This document shows, in pieces, positions 1-6,693 of a DNA stretch of 10,588 nt. A model generated the notes under the pieces. The model was given only the letters and a program-made list of their open reading frames with translations. It was not told where the DNA came from and did not search any database. Within the stretch, counting starts at the first letter, position 1. Every line of letters starts with the position of its first letter. Where the stretch lies: the NCBI GenBank assembly GCA_046318595.1, contig JBKCTV010000076.1:1-10588 (forward strand), written 5' to 3'. The stretch is from DAITMV01 sp046318595. Lineage in GTDB: Bacteria; Pseudomonadota; Gammaproteobacteria; Burkholderiales; Burkholderiaceae_B. The position numbers and the translations under genes were made by a program.

Positions 1-27
1 TATTCCATTCATCAAACCCTTGGCGTC

Positions 28-1881
28 ATGTATACTCGATCACCCTCAAACTCTTTCTCTTTTACAGAAGCATCGATTTTCGGTTTCGACTCAGATGATG
101 AAACTGCGCCAAGCAATCGAGCGGACCATTCCGTGTCCGACGCGCAGCCTTCTCCCTTAGGTGATTGGAACTCATACAAAGAAATCTATCAGCAGTTTTT
201 TAAAATGCAACCGGATCTGGTGCTAAAAGATTTTCTTCGTCAAAATAAGCATCTAAAAGAATTTATTTCTGACTATCAAAAGAATCATCCGAGTTGTCAT
301 CCGAAAATGTGGGCCGCCGCCGACAGCCATGAACTGTTGTCCACGATTGATCTATTGGACCGGTATGGAGATAAGATTGTTCAGCGTGAGGTTGCTACAG
401 CAGCGCTGGATTTCCGAGAACGATTCGGCAGCGAGCTGCTAGCCGCCGACTTGACCAGGCCACAGGATAAGCTAGAGCGAATTATCAAGCGAAAGCTCAG
501 CGAGGTGGAGAAAAATGGATTGCCGGATAGCTGGTTCCGCTTGCGGACTAAGCTCCGCCCAGATATCGCGCTTGCTGGAAATGTCGCCACTGAGGTCGTG
601 TCTGATGTAAAAGAAATCTCGTATTTAAAAGAAATCTCGTATTTACATGACATGCTCGGCAAAAAAATATGGCGCTCTTATATGGCTGTTCATTTCAATA
701 CATTGCTGCGAGTGGCAGGCGATTCTGAGGATGTATGGTTAACAGAAACCAATCACTATAAACTTTCGGAAGTGTTCGATTTCATCGAGCAAGCGATGAT
801 CGGCGAATCGAATGACAGTGCCACCGTCGAGCTGAAGTTTCCGGTTTCTTTGTTTTGGAATGAAAAGTTGAGTTCCTTGCCGGATTCTCAACGAACCGAG
901 TTTATCCGCTCGACGATCGTCGAATGCCGGAAAAAATGTCATGAGCTTGGCATTTATGATCTTGAGGCACAGGATGAGGCAGGCAATACGGCATTGCACC
1001 GAGCCCTTCAAAGCGCAGATCTCGAGTGGGCCTCAGAGTTGGTCGGCATGGGCGCGCCGCTGGACGTGGTTAATCAAGATTATCAAACGCCTTTGATGCT
1101 GGCAACAATGCTGAGCTCAAACGTGGAACCCACGCGGACCGCCGAAATCGTAGGTCTTATGATCCGTGATGGCGCCAATATCACGGGAAGCTATTATCCC
1201 AAAACCATTTTGAGTTTATCGATTGCTCGCAGCGACTCCGTTGTATGTCGTGAAGTCATCCGCGCGTGTCAGGATGTTGGCTTGAACCCGGTCGGTGAGT
1301 CTGATCGGATGGAATTTTTATGGATGGCAATCAAAAAGCACAGCGCCGATATCGTCGACTATTTGTTGACAACCCTGCGCAAAGCCGAACAACCGATATT
1401 CATCCAGGATCCGAAGGGAAACCACGCCTTGCACCTGGCTTGTGAGCGCTTGGCCGTCGACTTGAAAGATGGCAATGCGGGTATGGAAAAAATCGTCGAG
1501 GAGTTGATTGGCGACGCCAAGTTTGGCGATTTGATCAACAAACGTCAGGAACCCGTTAGTGAAAGTTTCCAGTCTTTCTTTAACCGAACTTCGTTAGACG
1601 AAAACCCTGAAAACCGCGCCATCAGACCGGTGATTAAACCTTCTGCTGCTGAGTTGATCTGGGATCACCATGATATGCTTGTGGAACAAACAAAAAAGCT
1701 TACGTCGCAACCATCGTGTGCCCAAACCGCCAAGTTGCTTGAGGTCTATAAGCGGCTAAAACGTCGTTTGCAGTGTAGCATGCAGCCTCACCTGCAGCAA
1801 AAAACCTCGTGGCGCGCAAGCCTGCGAGAAACTTCTCAACCGGTAATCACTCCGCCCCCTAAACACACGTCGTCATTGTAG
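28..1881 (+). CDS. Ankyrin-repeat protein, possible imported effector (5' end uncertain)
   Basis: I do not recognise the specific family. The most ankyrin-like stretch is in the middle: residues 319-349 (G-N-T-A-L-H-R-A with a following G-A-P-L-D) and about 350-387 (Q-T-P-L-M-L-A with D-G-A-N-I). A further degenerate unit starts near 464 (G-N-H-A-L-H-L-A). Ankyrin repeats bind proteins, so a partner-binding role is likely; no catalytic motif is visible. Residues 1-45 are Ser/Thr/Asp-rich and look disordered. Residues 50-310 and 510-600 look helical and unrelated to ankyrin. There is no signal peptide or membrane segment. The frame is open from the window edge to the ATG at 28, and no Shine-Dalgarno precedes that ATG, so the gene may start further left. 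Base composition is visibly AT-richer than all other genes here. The last 15 codons lie antisense over the end of mnmA. Being a real gene is likely; an effector role is inference. Confidence 0.75.
   Translation: MYTRSPSNSFSFTEASIFGFDSDDETAPSNRADHSVSDAQPSPLGDWNSYKEIYQQFFKMQPDLVLKDFLRQNKHLKEFISDYQKNHPSCHPKMWAAADSHELLSTIDLLDRYGDKIVQREVATAALDFRERFGSELLAADLTRPQDKLERIIKRKLSEVEKNGLPDSWFRLRTKLRPDIALAGNVATEVVSDVKEISYLKEISYLHDMLGKKIWRSYMAVHFNTLLRVAGDSEDVWLTETNHYKLSEVFDFIEQAMIGESNDSATVELKFPVSLFWNEKLSSLPDSQRTEFIRSTIVECRKKCHELGIYDLEAQDEAGNTALHRALQSADLEWASELVGMGAPLDVVNQDYQTPLMLATMLSSNVEPTRTAEIVGLMIRDGANITGSYYPKTILSLSIARSDSVVCREVIRACQDVGLNPVGESDRMEFLWMAIKKHSADIVDYLLTTLRKAEQPIFIQDPKGNHALHLACERLAVDLKDGNAGMEKIVEELIGDAKFGDLINKRQEPVSESFQSFFNRTSLDENPENRAIRPVIKPSAAELIWDHHDMLVEQTKKLTSQPSCAQTAKLLEVYKRLKRRLQCSMQPHLQQKTSWRASLRETSQPVITPPPKHTSSL
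608..645 (+). repeat. 18-bp perfect tandem duplication inside the ankyrin-repeat gene
   Basis: An 18-base unit (aaaagaaatctcgtattt) occurs twice head to tail at 609-626 and 627-644, and the periodic match extends one base on each side. It is in frame and doubles the peptide KEISYL. The duplication adds six residues without disturbing the reading frame, as expected from slippage or a recent duplication. Nothing similar is seen elsewhere in the window. Confidence 0.95.
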
Positions 1882-2924
1882 AGCACGGCCGATTGTCCTG
1901 GCGTAAGCGCAAACTGCGGTGCGGCAAATAGCAGACTAAACTTCCCGGGCCCGGCTGACTCCCATCCGCAGGCCGCATCGGCCTGACGGTAGCGGGTTTT
2001 GGCTGCCAAACGCAGGTTGTGGGCTTGATCTACTGAGCGGCCGCCGATCTCATGCGCCTGGTCGGCCGTCAGCCGGGTTTGCCACAGCCAGGGATGATCG
2101 TGGCCTTGCACGGCGTACAAGGTGTTGTTCGGCAAATCCTTGCGCGCGGCATACCACGCGCTGCCCGAGCCGCCGCGCTGCCCGCCGATACCGAGGCCTT
2201 GGCGCTGGCCGAGCGTGTAAAAACTCAAGCCCACATGCTCGCCAATGACGCGGCCCTGGTCGTCCTTGATCGGTCCGGGTCGGGTTGGCAGATAACGGTT
2301 CAAAAATTCCCGAAACGGGCGTTCACCGATGAAGCAGATGCCGGTCGAATCTTTTTTGGCAGCATTCGCCAGGCCGAGCTCCGCAGCCAGAGCGCGCACC
2401 TGCGGTTTGCGCAGTTCGCCCAGCGGAAAAAGCGTTTTCGACAACTGTGCCTGGTTTAAGCGGTGCAAGAAGTAAGACTGGTCCTTGTTGTCGTCGAGTG
2501 CTTTTAAAAGTTCGAAGCCCTGCGCCGTCTCCCGAACCCGCGCGTAGTGCCCGGTGGCGATGTGGTCGGCGCCTAGCCGGAGCGCATGGTCGAGAAAAGC
2601 CTTGAACTTGATTTCGCTGTTGCAGAGGATGTCGGGGTTCGGTGTGCGGCCGGCAGCATATTCGCTTATGAAAATCGAGAAGACGCGGTCTTTGTATTCG
2701 GCGGCGAAGTTGACGGCTTCGATGTCGATGCCGAGCCGGTCGGCGACGGCCACTGCATCGAGCAGGTCCTGGCGGGTCGAGCAGTAGTCGTCCCGGTCGT
2801 CGTCCTCCCAGTTTTTCATGAACAGGCCCAGCACCTCGAAGCCTTGCTGTTTCAGCAACCATGCGGCGACCGACGAGTCCACGCCACCCGACAAGCCAAC
2901 CACGACGCGTTTTTTGACCATCAT
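1836..2924 (-). CDS. mnmA: tRNA-specific 2-thiouridylase MnmA
   Basis: MnmA activates C2 of the wobble uridine (U34) of tRNA-Lys, -Glu and -Gln with ATP and inserts sulfur from the cysteine-desulfurase relay, giving s2U34; it is cytoplasmic. The 362-residue product has the usual full length. Its N-terminal PP-loop is S-G-G-V-D-S-S at residues 12-18. The two expected cysteines are present: Cys101 in N-P-D-I-L-C-N and Cys197 in S-T-G-I-C-F-I-G-E-R. The central L-G-Q-R-Q-G-L-G-I-G-G motif lies at 238-248. The C-terminal barrel ends in the family-typical T-P-G-Q-S-A and C-L-G-G-G-V-I. Two ATG codons in tandem (2924 and 2921) are possible starts. It begins 9 bases after the stop of the Nudix gene with no clear ribosome binding site, which suggests translational coupling. 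The same neighbour pair (nudJ-mnmA) exists in E. coli. Its last 46 bases are overlapped from the other side by the ankyrin-repeat gene. Confidence 0.97.
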   Translation of the reverse strand: MMVKKRVVVGLSGGVDSSVAAWLLKQQGFEVLGLFMKNWEDDDRDDYCSTRQDLLDAVAVADRLGIDIEAVNFAAEYKDRVFSIFISEYAAGRTPNPDILCNSEIKFKAFLDHALRLGADHIATGHYARVRETAQGFELLKALDDNKDQSYFLHRLNQAQLSKTLFPLGELRKPQVRALAAELGLANAAKKDSTGICFIGERPFREFLNRYLPTRPGPIKDDQGRVIGEHVGLSFYTLGQRQGLGIGGQRGGSGSAWYAARKDLPNNTLYAVQGHDHPWLWQTRLTADQAHEIGGRSVDQAHNLRLAAKTRYRQADAACGWESAGPGKFSLLFAAPQFALTPGQSAVLYNDDVCLGGGVITG

Positions 2925-2933
2925 GGTATTTGC

Positions 2934-3449
2934 TCAGTTGGGCCCTGCGGGCGATGGGCCCTCGAGCACACTGTCGTGCGTGTAGACATGATCGAGTGGA
3001 ACCAAGGAACGCGCGCCGCTCTGGCAGGCCAGAAAGTCTTCCACGCAGCGCCAAACCAAGGGGCTGCGGTGCTGTGACTGGCTGGCGCGAAGTTCGTCCG
3101 GGGTCATCCACAGGCTCCGGATGATGCCTTCGTCGAGCACGCGGTCGGGTTGGTGGCGAATGGCCCGGGCGGCGAAGGCGAAGCGCAGGTAGGTGACATC
3201 GTCGCCGGAGCGGCTGCTGATATAGCGGCTCAGGTAAATGCCGACCATGCCGAACGGCTCGACCTCCCATGCAGACTCTTCCAGCGCTTCCCGCGCCGCG
3301 CCCTGGGCAGGCGTTTCGCCTGGATCCAGGTGACCGGCAGGTTGGTTGAGCCGAATGCCGTCGGTGGTGTGTTCTTCCACCAGCAAAAAGCGGCCGTCGC
3401 GTTCCACGATTGCAGCGACTGTGACGCTGGGCTTCCAAAGGTAGGACAT
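2934..3449 (-). CDS. Nudix hydrolase, NudJ-like
   Basis: This is a cytoplasmic Nudix hydrolase resembling E. coli NudJ, which hydrolyses nucleoside di- and triphosphates and a thiamine pyrimidine pyrophosphate; the substrate here is inferred. With the ATG at 3449 it has 171 residues and begins M-S-Y-L-W-K-P-S-V-T-V, matching the NudJ start. The Nudix box has the order G39-x5-E45-x7-R53-E54-x2-E57-E58, so the metal-binding glutamates are intact. The usual glycine after the last glutamates is alanine (Ala60, in E-E-S-A-W). Other family marks are N-Q-P-A-G-H-L before the box and R-S-P-L near the end. A longer GTG start at 3485 is possible, but it lies upstream of the probable transcription start. 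The gene is first in a unit with mnmA, 9 bases apart, as in E. coli, so the two are probably co-transcribed. Confidence 0.92.
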   Translation of the reverse strand: MSYLWKPSVTVAAIVERDGRFLLVEEHTTDGIRLNQPAGHLDPGETPAQGAAREALEESAWEVEPFGMVGIYLSRYISSRSGDDVTYLRFAFAARAIRHQPDRVLDEGIIRSLWMTPDELRASQSQHRSPLVWRCVEDFLACQSGARSLVPLDHVYTHDSVLEGPSPAGPN

Positions 3450-3486
3450 GAGCTTATCCGCAGCGGTTCGAAAACAAAATCGCACA

Positions 3487-3495
3487 AGAATAGCA
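3487..3495 (-). promoter_or_regulatory. Putative extended -10 promoter for the Nudix-mnmA unit
   Basis: Read on the minus strand, this is TGC followed by TATTCT, an extended -10 (TGn plus 4 of 6 consensus bases). No good -35 lies at the proper distance. Transcription would begin near 3480, giving a leader of about 30 bases before the ATG at 3449 and leaving the GTG at 3485 outside the transcript. A weak GGATAA Shine-Dalgarno lies about 6 bases before that ATG. Confidence 0.35.
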
Positions 3496-3612
3496 GCTTA
3501 GCGTATTTCGGGCTTGCCGCAATGGCGGGCGCTATTGGTGATTTTGTGGTTGGCGGTCGCCGATTCACCGCGCAGCGCCTCGTCCAGGGGTAGTCTCCGA
3601 TCGGGTGGCCTA

Positions 3613-3621
3613 TGCTATAGT
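3613..3621 (+). promoter_or_regulatory. Putative extended -10 promoter of the pnt operon
   Basis: The sequence TGC-TATAGT is an extended -10 element with five of six consensus bases in the hexamer. There is no good -35 at 16-18 bases upstream, which the TGn extension can compensate for. Transcription would begin near 3628, giving a leader of about 30 bases that contains the pntAA ribosome binding site. Confidence 0.5.
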
Positions 3622-3646
3622 TCAGGCCAAAATATGCAGCAAAATC

Positions 3647-3651
3647 AGGAG
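3647..3651 (+). promoter_or_regulatory. Ribosome binding site of pntAA
   Basis: AGGAG lies 8 bases before the ATG at 3660, an ideal Shine-Dalgarno position. It fixes the pntAA start. Confidence 0.85.
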
Positions 3652-3659
3652 CTTTACCC

Positions 3660-4784
3660 ATGAAAATCGGCATTCCCGCCGAAACGGTCGTCGGTGAGAC
3701 TCGGGTGGCGGCCACCCCCGAAACAGTCAAAAAACTGTGTGTCAAAGGGCATCAGGTCAGTGTTCAAAGCCAAGCCGGGCTGGCCAGTTCGGCGACCGAT
3801 GCGGCGTATGAAGCCGCTGGCGCCCTGATCGTTCCGACTGCTGCCGCCGCCGTGACCGAGGCCGAACTGGTCTTGAAGGTGCGCGCGCCGACCGCAACTG
3901 AGCTGCCCTTGTATCGTGCCGGTCAGGTGCTCGTCGGCATGCTCGACCCGTTTCATACTGCCGGTCTGCAGGCCTTGAACGACGCTGGCCTGACGGCGTT
4001 CGCGCTGGAAGCGGCGCCGCGCACGACGCGTGCGCAAAGCATGGACGTGCTGTCGTCGCAGGCGAACATTGCCGGCTACAAGGCCGTCATGCTCGCCGCC
4101 AACGAATACCAGCGTTTCATGCCGATGCTCATGACTGCGGCCGGTACGGTGAAGGCCGCGCGGGTGCTGATTCTGGGCGTCGGTGTCGCCGGTTTGCAGG
4201 CGATCGCGACGGCCAAGCGTCTGGGTGCGGTCATCGAGGCATCGGATGTGCGGCCCGCCACCAAGGAGCAGGTCGAATCGCTCGGTGCGAAGTTCGTCGA
4301 CGTGCCGTTCGAAACAGTCGAGGAGCGCGAGATCGCCCAAGGCGTCGGCGGCTACGCCCGGCCCATGCCCGCTGCCTGGCTGCAGCGTCAGACCCTTGCC
4401 GTGCACGAGCGCGCTTTGCTGGCCGACATCGTCATCACTACCGCGCTGATTCCAGGCCGGCCGGCGCCGGTGCTGCTGCAGGAAGCCACCGTGCGCGCCA
4501 TGAAACCGGGTTCGGTGATCGTCGATCTGGCGGTCGAGCAGGGCGGCAACTGCCCCTTGTCCCGGCTCAACGAGATCGTCGATGTCGGCGGCGTCAAAAT
4601 TATCGGTTATGCGAATCTGGCGACACGGGTCGAGGCCGACGCGTCCGCGCTCTATGCGCGCAACGTCCTCGACTTCTTGAAGCTGATCGTCGACCCGGAC
4701 GGCCGTCTGCACATCGATCCGGCCGACGACATCGTCGCCGCCACGCTGCTGTGCAGCGCCGGCGAACTCAAACGCAAACCTTGA
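3660..4784 (+). CDS. pntAA: NAD(P) transhydrogenase subunit alpha part 1 (NAD(H)-binding domain I)
   Basis: PntAA is the peripheral, cytoplasm-facing NAD(H)-binding domain (dI) of the proton-translocating transhydrogenase. The complete enzyme reduces NADP+ with NADH, driven by protons entering across the inner membrane. The 374-residue length fits the separate dI proteins seen, for example, in Rhodospirillum rubrum. Visible marks are the N-terminal I-P-x-E-x-x-x-G-E-x-R-V-A-A-T-P; R-A-Q-S-M-D-V-L-S-S-Q-A-N at 124-136; the Rossmann glycine motif G-V-G-V-A-G-L at 173-179 ending strand V-L-I-L; the mobile-loop sequence G-Y-A-R-P-M at 231-236; and the late G-Y-x-N-L-A-T-R-V. No membrane segment is present, as expected for a split alpha subunit. 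It is the first gene of a three-gene operon; the next start lies 7 bases after its stop. Confidence 0.97.
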   Translation: MKIGIPAETVVGETRVAATPETVKKLCVKGHQVSVQSQAGLASSATDAAYEAAGALIVPTAAAAVTEAELVLKVRAPTATELPLYRAGQVLVGMLDPFHTAGLQALNDAGLTAFALEAAPRTTRAQSMDVLSSQANIAGYKAVMLAANEYQRFMPMLMTAAGTVKAARVLILGVGVAGLQAIATAKRLGAVIEASDVRPATKEQVESLGAKFVDVPFETVEEREIAQGVGGYARPMPAAWLQRQTLAVHERALLADIVITTALIPGRPAPVLLQEATVRAMKPGSVIVDLAVEQGGNCPLSRLNEIVDVGGVKIIGYANLATRVEADASALYARNVLDFLKLIVDPDGRLHIDPADDIVAATLLCSAGELKRKP

Positions 4785-4791
4785 GGCAAAA

Positions 4792-5088
4792 ATGGATATC
4801 GTCAGCCCCACCATCATCAATCTCATCATTTTCGTGTTGGCGATCTATGTCGGCTACCACGTCGTCTGGAACGTGACGCCGGCCCTGCATACGCCGCTGA
4901 TGGCGGTCACGAACGCCATTTCCGCGATCGTCATCGTCGGCGCGATGCTGGCCGCAGCGCTGACGGTCACGCCGCTCGGCAAGTTCATGGGCACGCTCGC
5001 CGTGGCCCTGGCGGCCGTCAATGTGTTCGGCGGCTTCCTGGTGACGCGGCGCATGCTCGATATGTTCAAAAAGAAAAACAAGGCATAG
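4792..5088 (+). CDS. pntAB: NAD(P) transhydrogenase subunit alpha part 2 (membrane domain)
   Basis: This small 98-residue inner-membrane protein supplies the alpha-side membrane helices of the transhydrogenase proton channel (domain II). Three hydrophobic segments are evident, about residues 6-25, 38-60 and 66-86, followed by a basic tail rich in Lys and Arg (M-F-K-K-K-N-K-A) that should sit on the cytoplasmic side. The size and three-helix layout match PntAB of organisms in which the alpha subunit is split. Its ribosome binding site GAGG (4783-4786) overlaps the pntAA stop codon, so translation is probably coupled. The pntB start follows its stop by 9 bases. Confidence 0.95.
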   Translation: MDIVSPTIINLIIFVLAIYVGYHVVWNVTPALHTPLMAVTNAISAIVIVGAMLAAALTVTPLGKFMGTLAVALAAVNVFGGFLVTRRMLDMFKKKNKA

Positions 5089-5097
5089 GCGGATACG

Positions 5098-6549
5098 ATG
5101 ATGGTGAGTTTGAATGCCGTGACGCTCTTGTATCTCGTGGCGTCGATCTGTTTCATCCAGGCTTTGAAAGGTTTGTCGCATCCGACCACGTCGCGGCGCG
5201 GCAATGCCTTCGGCATGGCCGGTATGGCGATCGCTATCCTGACGACGCTGGCCTTGATCTATCGGCAATCGGCGTCGAGCCCGGACGCCATTCTGGGCTT
5301 TGGCAACGTGCTGGCGGGTCTGGTTGCCGGCGGTGGGCTTGGCGCACTCATGGCGCGACGGGTCGAGATGACCAAGATGCCCGAGCTGGTTGCGTTCATG
5401 CACAGCATGATTGGCCTGGCGGCCGTCGCCATCGCGATTGCCGCAGTGGCCGAGCCGCAGGCTTTCGGCATTACGCCGCCGGGCATGGACGACATTCCAC
5501 TGGGCAACCGGCTGGAGCTGTTCATCGGCACCTTCGTCGGCGCCATCACTTTTTCTGGCTCGGTGATCGCCTTCGGAAAACTCTCCGGCAAATACAAGTT
5601 CCGCCTGTTTCAGGGGGCGCCCGTTCGGTTCAAGGGGCAGCACGCCGTAAACCTGGCGATTGGCCTGCTGATGCTGGGGGGGGGCATCGGGTTTTTCCTC
5701 ACGCAACACTGGGCGCCGTTCATCGTCATGCTGGTGGCTGCTTTTATTCTTGGTGTGACGCTCATCATTCCAATCGGCGGCGCCGACATGCCGGTCGTGG
5801 TGTCGATGTTGAACAGCTATTCCGGCTGGGCGGCGGCCGGCATCGGTTTTTCGCTGAACAACAGCATGCTCATCATCGCCGGATCGCTGGTCGGGTCGTC
5901 GGGCGCGATTTTGTCGTACATCATGTGCAAGGCCATGAACCGCTCGTTTTTCAACGTCATTCTCGGCGGCTTCGGTGGCGACGACAGCGCGGCGGCCGCC
6001 ACTGGCGCCCAGGCGCAGCGCGCCGTGCGCAGCGGTTCGGCCGACGACGCGGCGTTCCTGCTGACCAATGCCGAAACGGTCGTCATCGTGCCAGGCTACG
6101 GCTTGGCCGTGGCCCGCGCCCAGCATGCTTTGAAAGAGCTTTCCGAGAAACTGACGCATCACGGTGTGACCGTAAAATACGCCATTCACCCGGTCGCTGG
6201 CCGCATGCCTGGCCATATGAACGTGCTGCTGGCCGAGGCCGAGGTGCCGTACGACCAGGTATTCGAAATGGACGACATCAACAGCGAGTTCGCGCAGACC
6301 GATGTCGTGCTGGTGCTGGGCGCCAACGACGTCGTCAACCCGGCGGCGAAAAACGATCCCAAGTCGCCGATTGCCGGTATGCCGATTCTGGAGGCTTACA
6401 AAGCCAAGACGATTATCGTCAACAAGCGCTCCATGAATGCGGGCTACGCGGGTCTGGATAATGAATTGTTTTATCTCGATAAAACCATGATGGTGTTCGG
6501 CGATGCGAAGAAGGTGATTGAAGATTTGGCGAAGGCGGTGGAGGGGTAG
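5098..6549 (+). CDS. pntB: NAD(P) transhydrogenase subunit beta
   Basis: PntB carries the rest of the proton channel (domain II) and the NADP(H)-binding domain III. The 483-residue product has about nine hydrophobic segments up to residue 290. His102 (in F-M-H-S-M-I-G-L) corresponds by motif to the proton-pathway histidine, E. coli beta-His91. Asp230 and Asn239, in G-A-D-M-P-V-V-V-S-M-L-N, match E. coli beta-Asp213 and Asn222. After a polar, Ala-rich linker (about 294-320), domain III begins, with the NADP(H)-binding V-P-G-Y-G-L-A-V-A-R-A-Q at 331-342. It continues through H-P-V-A-G-R-M-P-G-H-M-N, L-G-A-N-D-V-V-N-P and N-K-R-S-M-x-x-G-Y-A-G. ATG at 5098 or 5101 are both possible starts, with a GGCGGA-type site just upstream. 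A run of nine G at 5676-5684 lies within a membrane segment. The gene is convergent with lolD. Confidence 0.97.
   Translation: MMVSLNAVTLLYLVASICFIQALKGLSHPTTSRRGNAFGMAGMAIAILTTLALIYRQSASSPDAILGFGNVLAGLVAGGGLGALMARRVEMTKMPELVAFMHSMIGLAAVAIAIAAVAEPQAFGITPPGMDDIPLGNRLELFIGTFVGAITFSGSVIAFGKLSGKYKFRLFQGAPVRFKGQHAVNLAIGLLMLGGGIGFFLTQHWAPFIVMLVAAFILGVTLIIPIGGADMPVVVSMLNSYSGWAAAGIGFSLNNSMLIIAGSLVGSSGAILSYIMCKAMNRSFFNVILGGFGGDDSAAAATGAQAQRAVRSGSADDAAFLLTNAETVVIVPGYGLAVARAQHALKELSEKLTHHGVTVKYAIHPVAGRMPGHMNVLLAEAEVPYDQVFEMDDINSEFAQTDVVLVLGANDVVNPAAKNDPKSPIAGMPILEAYKAKTIIVNKRSMNAGYAGLDNELFYLDKTMMVFGDAKKVIEDLAKAVEG
5676..5684 (+). repeat. Nine-G homopolymer inside pntB
   Basis: Nine consecutive G encode Gly194-Gly195 and the first two bases of Gly196 within a membrane segment (L-G-G-G-I-G-F). 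The amino acids are plausible for the family, but use of ggg-ggg-ggc leaves an uninterrupted tract prone to polymerase slippage. The frame is intact as given. Confidence 0.9.
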
Positions 6550-6693
6550 GTTCGTCGTATCAGAACACGTCGTTTTAGCGATATGTGCAGGGTTGGGTCA
6601 ATTTTCACGGTTATTGATTTCAATATTCAGCGCTCACAGGTTTTCTTCGTCCACGCCTAACAAATCGACATTCAACCCATCGAATAAAGCACT
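6550..6693. other. Convergent intergenic region between pntB and lolD
   Basis: This 144-base gap is AT-richer than the flanking genes. It contains a short inverted repeat (attga-tt-tcaat, 6613-6624) with a two-base loop, but no GC-rich stem followed by a T run on either strand, so no intrinsic terminator is evident. No gene is supported here. Confidence 0.6.

Larger units (their letters stand above)
3450..3659. other. Divergent intergenic region between the Nudix gene and pntAA
   Basis: This 210-base gap separates two divergently transcribed units and holds their putative promoters, one near each side. Several short self-complementary words occur (for example ccgc-aatg-gcgg near 3518 and ggcg-gt-cgcc near 3553), but none forms a convincing terminator or a clear operator. 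No additional gene is supported. Confidence 0.6.

Noticed and set aside
30..35. TATACT as a -10 element at the left edge
   Set aside because: It lies inside the presumed coding region just after the ATG at 28, has no -35 partner, and no plausible downstream start with a ribosome binding site follows.
2323..3438. 371-codon open frame on the minus strand spanning mnmA and the Nudix gene
   Set aside because: It is a same-strand shadow in another frame; the product is Arg/Pro/Ala-rich, and both overlapping genes have full family motifs.
3450..3485. Longer GTG start for the Nudix gene
   Set aside because: The extra 12 residues (beginning M-R-F-C-F-R) do not resemble the family, and the GTG lies upstream of the likely transcription start; ATG 3449 gives the typical N-terminus.
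3654..4829. 391-codon open frame on the minus strand across pntAA
   Set aside because: It is a shadow of pntAA with the same Arg/His/Gly/Gln-rich composition and no recognisable motif.
4768..6216. 482-codon open frame on the minus strand across pntAB and pntB
   Set aside because: It is antisense to two unmistakable Pnt genes, its product is a low-complexity His/Arg/Asp/Gln-rich sequence, and it is explained by the GC-rich codon pattern of the true genes.
6550..6693. Bidirectional terminator between pntB and lolD
   Set aside because: Only a weak attga-tt-tcaat repeat is present, with a loop too short and no T run; the gggttg (6590) and caaccc (6673) words are too far apart to form a terminator stem.
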